DNA of 42,426 nt. It comes from Bacteroidales bacterium. GTDB taxonomy: Bacteria > Bacteroidota > Bacteroidia > Bacteroidales > UBA932. Under the pieces are notes generated by a model. The model searched no databases and was not told where the DNA came from. It saw nothing but the letters and a program-made list of their open reading frames with translations. Below, piece by piece: positions 16,825 to 25,389 of this stretch. Position numbers and translations under genes: made by a program. The DNA is taken from positions 1-42,426 of the forward strand of contig JAFYVM010000021.1 of assembly GCA_017549145.1 (NCBI GenBank), in the 5' to 3' direction. How positions within the stretch are numbered: position 1 is the first letter of the stretch; every line of letters begins with the position of its first letter.

Positions 16825-18105
16825 TCAGTTCTTCATAGGTTCTACAGTTATTCTTTCCAGATCCTCTTCAGGGTTTTCAAAATCTGCCAATATGGCTTCG
16901 AACAAAAGATCTGCTATTCGTCTATATCCTTTAGGACTAAAATGCAGTTGGTCTTTTGATATATATCCGACTTCAAGCCATGTGTGCACGGAGCCTCTTT
17001 CACCCATCACTCCATATAGATCCCACACACCAGCATTATACTCAGCGGCAAGCTCAATCATAGCGACTCTGACTTCATCAGCATTATAATTATACTCCAT
17101 GCCACCTTTGACATATCTGTAACTGTCATTGTTGGTGATGAATATCATTGCGCAGTCAGGAGATACTGCATGTACCTTCTGGATAAGTCTTCTATATCCG
17201 TTCTTGAATTTGTCGGGAGAGAAAGTGAGTGAATCGCATGCAGAATCGTTGATTCCAAGACCAAAGATCACGAGGTCCGGGTTTACCAACTGAAGATCTC
17301 TTTCGAGGTCAGCACATTGGTCTGACCAGGCAGTAACGCGTGCACCATTGACTCCGGATGCAAAATAATTGACACCTTTCTTTCCTGTAAGTGGCTGAAG
17401 TCCATTGAATACAAAATATTCTCCCTCAGGAATTACAAAGTCGATACGAACACTGTCTGTCACCTTTGGCAGGTCATAGAAATATGAGGCAGTGAGACTG
17501 TCGTACACATGTTTGCATTTCTTGTTGCCTACATAAAGTTCTGGGTATACCTTTTCTGAACTAGAATATCCGAGGAGACGGATCTGCTTAAAAGTCCAAG
17601 CCTGTTTCCTGTTCTTAGGGTTTGTATTCAATCCGATGGAAGCAGTACTGTCGCAACGAGCTGCGAATCCGGTAATACCATAGCGTGGCTTTTCCTCCTT
17701 TGAGGTTTTTGTCAACATAGGTGCATACCAATTGCCTTCTGCTGTCATGCGGATAGATTTGTCCTCATTAGTGCCGGCAAGCTGTCTTGGGAATACGAAT
17801 CCACGTTCTCCTTCGCCACCAAATTTCTGAAAATTATCTCTCAGTCTATTCGGAAAACTTCCTCCCTGTACGTGTGAACCACCTACATGCCAGATGTTTA
17901 CATTAGATAGACTATCTTTTTTCAGGCTGTCAAGCTTAGCATAGAAGTTGTCTTGCGCCTCTCTGCCACCAGGAAAGAACAATACAGATTTTTCAAAGTT
18001 AATGACTGTATCCTGAGGGAACTGTAGTTCGTTCTTTTTGTTCTCCTGGGCATTAGAAGTGCATGCAATCAGAATAAAGGCAAGTAATAGTAAACTATTC
18101 CTCAT
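16825..18105 (-). CDS. SGNH/GDSL hydrolase-family lipoprotein
   Basis: A 426-residue lipoprotein; the signal MRNSLLLLAFILIAC ends in a lipobox (LIAC). The ATG at 18105 is chosen because of the lipoprotein signal and the strong GGAGGAAGG just upstream. The SGNH blocks are IWHVGGSHVQGG (Ser nucleophile, block I), FGLGINDSACD (Asn, block III) and KDQLHFSPKGYRRIA (Asp-x-x-His, block V). It overlaps the upstream gene by 11 nt and is followed 17 nt later by the MBOAT gene. Probably it transfers or removes acetyl groups on an envelope glycan. Confidence 0.87.
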   Translation of the reverse strand: MRNSLLLLAFILIACTSNAQENKKNELQFPQDTVINFEKSVLFFPGGREAQDNFYAKLDSLKKDSLSNVNIWHVGGSHVQGGSFPNRLRDNFQKFGGEGERGFVFPRQLAGTNEDKSIRMTAEGNWYAPMLTKTSKEEKPRYGITGFAARCDSTASIGLNTNPKNRKQAWTFKQIRLLGYSSSEKVYPELYVGNKKCKHVYDSLTASYFYDLPKVTDSVRIDFVIPEGEYFVFNGLQPLTGKKGVNYFASGVNGARVTAWSDQCADLERDLQLVNPDLVIFGLGINDSACDSLTFSPDKFKNGYRRLIQKVHAVSPDCAMIFITNNDSYRYVKGGMEYNYNADEVRVAMIELAAEYNAGVWDLYGVMGERGSVHTWLEVGYISKDQLHFSPKGYRRIADLLFEAILADFENPEEDLERITVEPMKN

Positions 18106-19438
18106 TTTCCTTCCTCCAAAGATAATATTCATAGTAGAGTTTGAATGATTCGGCAATTCTGGATGCCATGAGCTTTGAACCCTTTGATGAGAAATGGATG
18201 TAGTCTGATGCAGCAAGTCCCTTGCTTACCCATTTAGACATCGAGTATTTACCACCCATAGCGCCAAAAATATCCCAATATGCAGCGCCGCATGAGTTTG
18301 CTGTGCTTTTGAGCGAGTCAACAAGATGCGGAATCATAGGGCGTGTGCGAGAATACATGTCAGATGGGCCGATAAATACGATCTTAGCATCAGGAGCAAG
18401 TCCCTGGATATAATTAATCTGCTTGCGGATTGTATTACAGTAGTTAGATACGTGCTTTGTATTACTGATTACAGGAACACTATTTCCTCCATACTGAAGG
18501 AAAATCAGTCTTACGTTTTCTTGCTCATAATAGCTTCGGAGCTGGTCTGCATTCATCGCTGTGAAGATTGTTCCAGAACAACCACGCATAGGGATGTTGT
18601 CCACAGCAACACCTGTCTTATTGTCCATGAGCACTCCATAAATATCTCCATTTCCAGATACGCTAAGGCTGACATTATCACTGCTGTCAGGGACGCTGAA
18701 TACCGCTCTTGTCAGGAGTTCGCCAGCAGGAAGATGAATTGTGCTGTCACCAAGAGTAACAGAAAGTCCCTTTCCAGATGTATTACCTGCAACTACAGTA
18801 ACCTCGTTGAAGAGTCTTCTCTTTGCATCAGTACGCTTGCTCTGACGATAGTTAAGACGCACAGAGCCATAGAGTCTCACAAAATCTCCAAATGGACCAT
18901 ACTTGTTACCACCGCTACGTCTGTCTGGAGCGAAGATCATGTATCTTGTGATGCTTCCGCTTGCGCTACCCGCCATACTGAACGTGTAGTGAGTTCTGGC
19001 TGGCATCATTCCCTGTCCATCTCCTCCGAACATACTCTGAAGAGTATCTCGGAGGATAAATGTCATACGGTCCTCTTCAAGCTGCGAGTCTCCATAATGA
19101 AGGATTCTGACTTTGTTGCTATCGGCCTTCTCAAGCTCCTTGAACACAGGGTCAAAGAAACTATGGTCGTTATTTGGAGTATAGAATCTAGTAGGACTTG
19201 TGTTGAAGAATTTCACAAGTGAGTCTTTTTCAGCAGCAATTTCTGCATTCTTCTCGCTCATAGCAAGAATTTCCTCTACGCTGATTTCTGGCTCTTCCTC
19301 ACTCTCTTCTCCCATGACTTCTTTCAGACTAGGAAATTTGAGGGTAAGAGTCAGGCCATCCTCTGGAAAAAAGTGGCACATAGCTCCTAGAGTGGCGATT
19401 GCAGATAGAATAAAAAGAGTAATTTGATATCGTTTCAC
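18095..19438 (-). CDS. SGNH/GDSL hydrolase-family exported protein
   Basis: A 447-residue protein with an N-terminal signal or anchor (MKRYQITLFILSAIATLGAM), an acidic helical stretch (about 40-65, EESEEEPEISVEEI), then an SGNH domain: RILHYGDSQLEEDRM (block I Ser), LIFLQYGGNSVPV (block III) and ASDYIHFSSKGSKLMA (block V Asp and His). A paralogue of the next gene but more divergent. It leads the acetylation operon behind a good promoter box at 19473. Two SGNH partners with one MBOAT suggests stepwise transfer in the periplasm; that order is inference. Confidence 0.87.
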   Translation of the reverse strand: MKRYQITLFILSAIATLGAMCHFFPEDGLTLTLKFPSLKEVMGEESEEEPEISVEEILAMSEKNAEIAAEKDSLVKFFNTSPTRFYTPNNDHSFFDPVFKELEKADSNKVRILHYGDSQLEEDRMTFILRDTLQSMFGGDGQGMMPARTHYTFSMAGSASGSITRYMIFAPDRRSGGNKYGPFGDFVRLYGSVRLNYRQSKRTDAKRRLFNEVTVVAGNTSGKGLSVTLGDSTIHLPAGELLTRAVFSVPDSSDNVSLSVSGNGDIYGVLMDNKTGVAVDNIPMRGCSGTIFTAMNADQLRSYYEQENVRLIFLQYGGNSVPVISNTKHVSNYCNTIRKQINYIQGLAPDAKIVFIGPSDMYSRTRPMIPHLVDSLKSTANSCGAAYWDIFGAMGGKYSMSKWVSKGLAASDYIHFSSKGSKLMASRIAESFKLYYEYYLWRKENEE

Positions 19439-19472
19439 AAGATAATCCTTTGATAGTTAAATTTTAAGGGCG

Positions 19473-19480
19473 CAAAGATA
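19473..19480 (-). promoter_or_regulatory. -7 box for the MBOAT/SGNH operon
   Basis: TATCTTTG on the minus strand, 35 nt before the ATG at 19438 and directly after the nrdD terminator hairpin. Confidence 0.6.
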
Positions 19481-19483
19481 TAA

Positions 19484-19513
19484 AAAAATCGCGACTTTGT
19501 AGCCGCGATTTTT
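19484..19513 (-). terminator. Terminator of nrdD
   Basis: Perfect 10-bp inverted repeat (AAAAATCGCG at 19484-19493, CGCGATTTTT at 19504-19513) with a 10-nt loop, followed by T's on the minus strand and located 16 nt after the nrdD stop. Confidence 0.85.
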
Positions 19514-19529
19514 ATACTGTAGCCAAAGG

Positions 19530-21737
19530 CTATTTATGTACAACTCTGTCTTTTAGCTCTGAGAGTTTAGCGCTGTTCCAGCGTCCTGTAGTACCTACAA
19601 GGTAACCGGTGATTCTCTGAAGCTTGTCAATCTTTGTGCTCTTGCAATGAGGACATTTCTCAAGGTTGGCATCCGCGTTCTCGAATCCACAGTCCATGCA
19701 ACGGTTGCGGTTGTGGTTTACAGAGCCGTATCCGATGTTGTATTTGTCCATCAAGTCTACGATTGCCATGATTGCCTCAGGGTTGTGAGTTGCATCTCCG
19801 TCGTTCTCTACGTAGAAGATGTGTCCACCACGAGTGAGGTCATGGTATGGAGCCTCGATCTCAGCCTTGTGCTTAGGGGTACACTTGTAGTATACTGGCA
19901 CGTGGTTAGAGTTTGTATAGTAATCCTTGTCAGTTACACCTGGGATTACTCCGAATTTCTTGCGGTCAAATCTTGTGAAGCGACCAGAAAGTCCCTCTGC
20001 AGGTGTTGCAAGTACACTGAAGTTGTGTCTGTACTTCTCACAGAACTCACCCACCTTATCCTTCATGAATGTAACGATGCGAAGTCCGAGTTCCTGAGCC
20101 TCTGCTGATTCTCCGTGGTGCTTTCCACAAAGTGCGATAAGAGTCTCTGCGAGTCCGATGAATCCGATACCGAGAGTTCCGTGGTTGATTACTGCCTCGA
20201 TTGTGTCGTGCTCACCAAGCTTCTCGCTGTCAAGCCAAAGCGCACCCATCAAAAGCGGGAACTGCTTCTTGAGGGCAGTCTTCTGGAAGTCAAATCTCTC
20301 ATTAAGCTGTTTTGCGGCAACATCAAGTGCCCAACCGAGCTTGTGGAAGAACTCGTGGATTCTATCCTCCTCATTCTTGATGCCCATGCACTCGATAGCA
20401 AGTTTGACGATATTGATGGTAGTGAATGAGAGGTTACCACGGCCGATAGATGTCTTAGGTCCGAATCTGTTCTCAAACACACGTGTACGGCAACCCATTG
20501 TCGCAACCTCATACTGATATCTCTTAGGGTCGTCTGCTCTCCAAAGCTCATGCTGGTTGTATGGAGCATCGAGGTTAACGAAGTTAGGGAAGAAACGACG
20601 TGCAGACACCTTACATGCGAATTTGTAAAGGTCGTAGTTTCTGTCCTCAGGAAGGTAGCTGACGCCTCTCTTCTTCTTCCAGATCTGGATAGGGAAGATA
20701 GCTGTCGAGCCATTACCAACTCCCTCGTATGTTGTGTTGAGAATCTCGCGGATTACGCAACGTCCCTCAGCTGATGTGTCAGTTCCGTAGTTGATAGAGC
20801 TGAATACCACCTGGTTACCACCACGGGAGTGGATAGAGTTCATATTGTGAACGAAAGCCTCCATTGACTGGTGTACGCGGCTTACGGTCATATTGATAGC
20901 ATGCTGGATTACGCGGTCGTCACCCTGAGTTCCCACGAGATCACGTCTGATATAGTCGTCAATCTCGGTATTGTAAAGTCTAGAGTAGTCCTCGCCGTTG
21001 ATTTCGCCGATTTTGTCAAGCTCTTCCTGGAATGAACGTCTTACGAATGGAGCCATATAGAAGTCGAATGCAGGGATAGCCTGGCCGCCATGCATTTCAT
21101 TCTGAACTGTCTCCATTGAGATACATCCAAGGATACTTGCAGTCTCGATTCTCTTTGCAGGACGTGACTCACCATGACCAGCGAAGAAACCATCCTCAAG
21201 AATCTTGTCAAGAGGGTGCTGGATACAAGTAAGGCTCTTTGTAGGGTAGTAGTCCTTGTCGTGAATATGGATGTAGTTGTTCTTTACTGCCTCCTTCACC
21301 TCCTCAGAAAGCATGCACTCGTCAACATAAGACTTAGTTGACTCAGAAGCGAACTTCATCATCATACCAGCTGGAGTGTCGGCGTTCATGTTGGCATTCT
21401 CACGAGTAATCTCGGTTGCCTGAGCGTCGATGATCTCCTGGAAGATCTCGCGTGACTTTGCCTTACGTGCAAGGTTTCTCTGGTTGCGGTATGCGATGTA
21501 CTTCTTTGCTACCTCCTTGCGTGGGCTATTCATCAACTCGTTCTCGACCTGATCCTGAATATCCTCCACGCTCATGTTCTCTGTCTCAATCTTTGAGATA
21601 GCAGACGCAATTTCGGCGGCGAGAACGATGTCCTCTCCTTCCTCAGTTACATCCATTGCCTTAAGAACGGCGTCAACGATCTTTCTTTTGTCAAATGTTA
21701 CGACTCTACCGTCGCGCTTTACTACATGCTTTACCAT
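19530..21737 (-). CDS. nrdD: Anaerobic ribonucleoside-triphosphate reductase (class III)
   Basis: A 735-residue glycyl-radical enzyme that reduces NTPs to dNTPs without oxygen. An N-terminal ATP-cone (about 1-95, starting MVKHVVKRDGRVVTFDKRK) gives allosteric control. The catalytic barrel follows. The C-terminal zinc site has four Cys in CMDCGF and CPHCKS, and the glycyl-radical segment is RITGYLVGTTGRW near residue 715. All needed parts are present. I start at the ATG at 21737, where the ATP-cone begins; an in-frame TTG 14 codons earlier is less likely. The partner nrdG is distant, on the other strand. The 5' flank holds repeated TTAACAGG half-sites. Confidence 0.96.
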   Translation of the reverse strand: MVKHVVKRDGRVVTFDKRKIVDAVLKAMDVTEEGEDIVLAAEIASAISKIETENMSVEDIQDQVENELMNSPRKEVAKKYIAYRNQRNLARKAKSREIFQEIIDAQATEITRENANMNADTPAGMMMKFASESTKSYVDECMLSEEVKEAVKNNYIHIHDKDYYPTKSLTCIQHPLDKILEDGFFAGHGESRPAKRIETASILGCISMETVQNEMHGGQAIPAFDFYMAPFVRRSFQEELDKIGEINGEDYSRLYNTEIDDYIRRDLVGTQGDDRVIQHAINMTVSRVHQSMEAFVHNMNSIHSRGGNQVVFSSINYGTDTSAEGRCVIREILNTTYEGVGNGSTAIFPIQIWKKKRGVSYLPEDRNYDLYKFACKVSARRFFPNFVNLDAPYNQHELWRADDPKRYQYEVATMGCRTRVFENRFGPKTSIGRGNLSFTTINIVKLAIECMGIKNEEDRIHEFFHKLGWALDVAAKQLNERFDFQKTALKKQFPLLMGALWLDSEKLGEHDTIEAVINHGTLGIGFIGLAETLIALCGKHHGESAEAQELGLRIVTFMKDKVGEFCEKYRHNFSVLATPAEGLSGRFTRFDRKKFGVIPGVTDKDYYTNSNHVPVYYKCTPKHKAEIEAPYHDLTRGGHIFYVENDGDATHNPEAIMAIVDLMDKYNIGYGSVNHNRNRCMDCGFENADANLEKCPHCKSTKIDKLQRITGYLVGTTGRWNSAKLSELKDRVVHK

Positions 21738-21883
21738 AGTATCAAGTGTCAAAACCAACCTAGCCCTTGTTGGGGCCAAGAGGGAAGTTCATATTACGCG
21801 GGAAATTAAACCGGAGACTTCTTCAACCGGGTCAGCAAAGATAATTCAAATCCTATAAGAATTATAGAAAGCCCAAATAAAAA

Positions 21884-21935
21884 GTTATTAACAGGCATAA
21901 AAATAACCTGTTAACTCGTTGGTTAACAGGTTATT
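21884..21935 (-). terminator. Strong hairpin with repeated TTAACAGG half-sites
   Basis: AATAACCTGTTAAC (21902-21915) and its perfect complement (21922-21935) form a 14-bp stem with a 6-nt loop, 57 nt after the phosphopantetheinyl transferase stop, followed by a short T-run on the minus strand. A third half-site, TTAACAGG at 21888-21895, can pair with the same central CCTGTTAA (21907-21914), so two exclusive hairpins are possible. It acts as the terminator of the upstream gene and may also be a control site for nrdD. Confidence 0.6.
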
Positions 21936-21991
21936 ATAGTGGGTGTTAATTTGGATTTTCTAAAAATTGGCTAACTTTTTTGTTTCATGCA

Positions 21992-22627
21992 TTATCCTAC
22001 AAGCCATACGAGGACATGACGGTCAAACATCATGTATTCAAGCTCAAATTCCTCCTCGTGCTCATCCTTGTGAATGAAGGTTGCCTCGAGTTCGCCTTCC
22101 TTGCGAAGCTTGAACTGCTCCACCTCAATCTGCTCTGCAAAATCAACGCGATTCTGAGACATTCTCTTGAAGATAGCCTCTTTTGCGCACCAGTAGATGG
22201 CAAGCTGCTCGTTTCTCTTATCGTCATCAAGGTCTTCGATTTCATCCTCTGACAACGCCTTCTTCTCTACAACTGCAAAGTCGCGATCAAGAGATTCAAT
22301 ATCGATTCCCACTTCTTCGTCATCGTGGATGATGATGGCTACATATTTATCTGTGTGAGTAATGCTGATGTTTGTTGCGCAATTCTCAAGATAAGGTTTG
22401 CCATTGTCGTGGTGATTGAGGTACATCTTCTCCTCGAATACCTCATTAAGTAGTGCGCGCACAGCAAGTTTCTGTCTTCTGTGGCTTTCGTTGCGGAATA
22501 GCTGGATTTCCTCGAGTTCATCGCGAGGAACTGAAGTTATGCTCAATAACTCCTCTTCTGTTTCTGTAATCTGCCAAATGGCAATCTCTGCTTTGTTTTC
22601 TAATTTTTTTCTAAGGTATAGTGCCAT
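21992..22627 (-). CDS. 4'-phosphopantetheinyl transferase superfamily protein
   Basis: A 211-residue enzyme that moves the phosphopantetheine arm from CoA to a carrier protein. The motifs NISITHTDKYVAI, VGIDIES (metal-binding Asp) and WCAKEAIFKRM (metal-binding Glu and conserved Lys) are those of the Sfp/Gsp branch. It is acidic overall. It stands alone, preceded by a long structured non-coding stretch and followed by the strong hairpin at 21902-21935. The carrier protein substrate (ACP or a secondary-metabolite carrier) is not in the window. Confidence 0.88.
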   Translation of the reverse strand: MALYLRKKLENKAEIAIWQITETEEELLSITSVPRDELEEIQLFRNESHRRQKLAVRALLNEVFEEKMYLNHHDNGKPYLENCATNISITHTDKYVAIIIHDDEEVGIDIESLDRDFAVVEKKALSEDEIEDLDDDKRNEQLAIYWCAKEAIFKRMSQNRVDFAEQIEVEQFKLRKEGELEATFIHKDEHEEEFELEYMMFDRHVLVWLVG

Positions 22628-22649
22628 ATATAATATATAGTATATTCTC

Positions 22650-22866
22650 TTTTATGAAACCAAATTCCCCGGTATGCCTACATACGACAAGCCTGTGCGT
22701 GCCGACCAAGCACACACAACAACGCCTTCACGACCCTCGTCGGAGGCATTACCCATTACCATATAAATGTTGTTGGATAACGGATCGTCAGAATTCTGAT
22801 CCGCTGCGATACTTTGATTTATTACTATAGGACTGGGAGGTTCCACTGTCTATCTCGTTAAATTTC
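22650..22866 (-). ncRNA. Candidate structured RNA (about 190-215 nt), family unknown
   Basis: The non-coding stretch between the GLUG gene and the phosphopantetheinyl transferase folds extensively. The ends pair: GGAACC-TCCC (minus, 22844-22835) with GGGG (22670-22667) and GGTTTC (22661-22656). Inside are GTATG/CATAC (22672-22676/22681-22685), an 8-bp stem GTGCGTGC/GCACACAC with one wobble (22695-22702/22710-22717), AACAACGCCT (22718-22727) pairing with AGGC (22744-22747) and GTTGTT (22769-22774), CGAC/GTCG (22731-22742), and CGGATC/GATCCG (22781-22786/22798-22803). A -7 box at 22872 points into it. It does not fit tmRNA, SRP RNA or RNase P RNA. A 6S-like or Bacteroidales-1 RNA is possible but untested; a cis leader of the transferase is the other option. 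Ends are approximate. Confidence 0.5.
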
Positions 22867-22871
22867 AGCCG

Positions 22872-22879
22872 CAAAGATA
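22872..22879 (-). promoter_or_regulatory. -7 box for the candidate structured RNA
   Basis: TATCTTTG on the minus strand, about 28 nt before the first paired base of the closing stem. Confidence 0.55.
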
Positions 22880-22915
22880 CACAATCTTTTCGTTTCTTAA
22901 AATTTATTTGAAAAA

Positions 22916-22945
22916 GGGACTATCCAAATTTAGATGGATAGCCCC
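22916..22945 (-). terminator. Terminator of the lipoprotein operon
   Basis: GGGACTATCC (22916-22925) pairs with GGATAGCCCC (22936-22945) with one G-U/C-A position and a 10-nt loop; TTTTT follows on the minus strand. It lies 29 nt after the stop of the GLUG protein. Confidence 0.8.
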
Positions 22946-22974
22946 TCAGTAGCATGTATTTATGATTGTTGCTT

Positions 22975-25389
22975 TTACTTTTTAAGTGATGGGATGTCTG
23001 TTGAGAAATCCCAGACATCTGCAGACCATCCTGCAGCCTGTGCGACGCTTGAGAGTGTCGCTCCAGCAGCTGCGGCCTTTCCGTGATAAGGACTGAACCA
23101 TTTTGCGGATCCGGCAGGCTGAGTCAGAGGCGATTCAGGGCTGCTGTCTGCGTGATCAAAGAGAATATTAAGACTGGCATCTGCGTAGTATTCAAATACC
23201 ATTGATGCATTTCTCCAACAATTCTTAAGGGTGTTCGGGCGTGATGAACATCCTACAACGGCTCCACCGCTATAATGGTTGGCAGGGTTTTCGCCGCCTT
23301 CTACATTTGTCTTGACAGATAGATTATATGCTATACATCCTTCAATAGATGTGTTGACACTTGCACTAAGACTAGCAGATGAGCCCTGTCTGCCAAATGC
23401 GCGTCCAACCAAACCTCCAACTCCAAATGAACCAACTACCGAGCCGGTCGCAAAGCAGTTTTTCAAAGTAGAGTTCTTTGGTAAATCTCCAGCGAGTCCG
23501 CCGACATAGCTTGAACTGCAGTTAATGTCCATTGTGGTGCCGCAGTCGGTCATTTTGAGACCTTGGTCTGTCGTACGTCCGATTACGCCTCCAACAACAG
23601 TTGTTGACTTAATGCTTCCTTCAGAGAAGCATCTGGTTAAAGTACATCCATCTCCTGTAGAAGTGTTGCTCTGTCCGATGATTCCACCGACAACGCCAGA
23701 GAATGCATCAATTGCGCCTTTGTATGTGCAATCTGTAATAGCTACCGCTCCTGAAGTGTGGGCGACGATTCCTCCGATGTAGCTTGTACCTGAGCCTTTT
23801 TCGCGAACTGTGATATTAGCTGCAACGTGGCAGTTTTTTACTTCTCCGGTTCCGTAATATCCAACGATACCTCCAGCAACGTCGTCACGAGCAGTGATGC
23901 TCATTGTACAGTTGCAATCTGTTATATTGACCTCGTTGGTAGTCTTTCCAAGAATTCCTCCACATGCGCGTCCACTTGCTGTAGTAAGGGTTCCGGAAGT
24001 ACTGCAACCTGTAATCGTTACACCCATGAGTGCCTCTCCCAAGAGACCTCCAGCTGGAACATAGTCGCTAGCTGAAGTGCTTGTGCGTTCCACAATACCA
24101 TTGAATGAACAATTAACGAAGGTGCCTTCACCAGCTCTTCCTGCAATTCCTCCAATTTGTGTCGAGCCAGAGTTACTTACCTTGCCATTGACTACGTGTA
24201 CATTTTCGATGTGACCCTGAAGCGAGCCATCGTTATTTCCGACCCATGCTGCGACAATTCCGCAAGGGCTTGATGAAGATGTTGAGATAACAGCGTTTTC
24301 AATAGTAAGATTCTTTACTGTACCATGAAGAACTCCAAAAAGGCTTGCCCATGTTCCGCTGGTGCATGTGAATCCTGTGATCTTGTGATTGTTGCCGTCG
24401 AATACGATGCCGTACGCTTCGTTAACCGGATTGATTGGAGTCCAATTCTTCACGCTGCTCATATCGATATCAGCAACCATCTTGAAGTGAGTGTGCGAGT
24501 TTGCAGCAATAATGTTTCTTACGTTCTGCATGTCTTCAAGAGTCTCGATTACGTATGGATCCGTTTCGCTACCTTTTCCGTTAAGGGTGCGTACCCATTT
24601 TTCGTCAGCAGTAGTAAGAAGTATTACATGACTATCGTATAGAGTCTGTGTTCCTGGGAAGAAAGTGTTTACCAATGACTCGTCACCCTCTGTTGCAATG
24701 GTGATAGTAACCTTCTTGGTCTTGTCCAAACTGATTTTCCCGCATGGAAGGTATGCTGTAAAGGTGTTGTTAGTCAGTGCTCCATTCTCCACGGTTATGC
24801 TGCATGGAGTATTGCCTTCTGCTTCAAATGATACCTCCTTGATAGATTTTGTTCCATCTGGAAGATTGAGTAGAAGTTTAAGGTAGCCTGACTGAGAGAA
24901 GGTTCCACCATGTTCTGCAGCCCAACCATATCCAAAGAGGATGTCGTTGATGGAGTCTACTCCTTTCAGGCTGGCGCTATATTTAAGGTGTGAGAAGTCC
25001 TTGTCTGCTTTCTGTGTGGCAGCTTCGTCTGTGGCAGCTCTTGCTGGATATGTAATGTCAAATGTTTTACCCTCAGGAATTTTTCCTGTAAACTTGGCAG
25101 TCTTTCCCTGCGCTGACACCAAAGTGAAAACTTCTCCACCAACCAGGATCTGGTCTCCTTCTGTCCATGATGGAGTAAATCCACCCTCGCTGTTTTCTGT
25201 CAGCGTGGCGCGTGTCTCAATTACCTCTACCTCTGGAAGAGTTACGCTTATCTCAATTGTCTCTCCAGATTTTACCGTAATTTCTTGTGTACTCTTGTCT
25301 GCAGGGCTTTCCTGTTGAGGGACAATTTCCTTTGCGCAACCTGCCATTATCATGGCAGCTATGCATAATGTGAAAACTCTATTTGTCAT
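22975..25389 (-). CDS. Surface lipoprotein: fimbrillin-like domain plus GLUG repeats
   Basis: An 804-residue lipoprotein; the signal MTNRVFTLCIAAMIMAGC ends in a lipobox (MAGC). Residues about 40-275 resemble the fimbrillin (Mfa/FimA-like) fold: ETRATL, then PSWTEGDQILVGG and a DITYPA strand. From about 288 (NGKGSETDPYVIETLEDMQN) to about 740 it carries many tandem GLUG-type repeats with GGIVGY, GGIIGQ, GGVIGR and GGLVGR and the alternating KNC/TDC turns, as in large adhesins. No catalytic site or type IX sorting tail is seen. Probably a surface adhesin or ligand-binding protein. It overlaps the SGNH lipoprotein upstream by 4 nt (ATGA), so both are made together. Confidence 0.82.
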   Translation of the reverse strand: MTNRVFTLCIAAMIMAGCAKEIVPQQESPADKSTQEITVKSGETIEISVTLPEVEVIETRATLTENSEGGFTPSWTEGDQILVGGEVFTLVSAQGKTAKFTGKIPEGKTFDITYPARAATDEAATQKADKDFSHLKYSASLKGVDSINDILFGYGWAAEHGGTFSQSGYLKLLLNLPDGTKSIKEVSFEAEGNTPCSITVENGALTNNTFTAYLPCGKISLDKTKKVTITIATEGDESLVNTFFPGTQTLYDSHVILLTTADEKWVRTLNGKGSETDPYVIETLEDMQNVRNIIAANSHTHFKMVADIDMSSVKNWTPINPVNEAYGIVFDGNNHKITGFTCTSGTWASLFGVLHGTVKNLTIENAVISTSSSSPCGIVAAWVGNNDGSLQGHIENVHVVNGKVSNSGSTQIGGIAGRAGEGTFVNCSFNGIVERTSTSASDYVPAGGLLGEALMGVTITGCSTSGTLTTASGRACGGILGKTTNEVNITDCNCTMSITARDDVAGGIVGYYGTGEVKNCHVAANITVREKGSGTSYIGGIVAHTSGAVAITDCTYKGAIDAFSGVVGGIIGQSNTSTGDGCTLTRCFSEGSIKSTTVVGGVIGRTTDQGLKMTDCGTTMDINCSSSYVGGLAGDLPKNSTLKNCFATGSVVGSFGVGGLVGRAFGRQGSSASLSASVNTSIEGCIAYNLSVKTNVEGGENPANHYSGGAVVGCSSRPNTLKNCWRNASMVFEYYADASLNILFDHADSSPESPLTQPAGSAKWFSPYHGKAAAAGATLSSVAQAAGWSADVWDFSTDIPSLKK

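Noticed and set aside
18326-19222. A 298-codon open frame on the plus strand opposite the SGNH gene.
   Set aside because: Antisense shadow of a clear SGNH protein; no domain, no promoter, Ser/Cys/His-rich as expected for a reversed frame.
19647-20108. Plus-strand open frames opposite nrdD.
   Set aside because: Shadows of a strongly conserved enzyme on the other strand.
21738-21779. An N-terminal extension of NrdD from a TTG codon.
   Set aside because: The added 14 residues precede the usual ATP-cone start and have no support; the ATG at 21737 is standard.
21738-21960. A cobalamin or other known riboswitch before nrdD.
   Set aside because: No B12-box or other conserved core was visible; only the hairpin and TTAACAGG half-sites.
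22652-22846. A 64-codon open frame on the minus strand with a GTG start, inside the candidate RNA.
   Set aside because: Every hairpin of the region lies inside it, it has no recognisable motif, and its composition is unlike coding sequence nearby. The RNA reading explains it better, though a small protein is not excluded.
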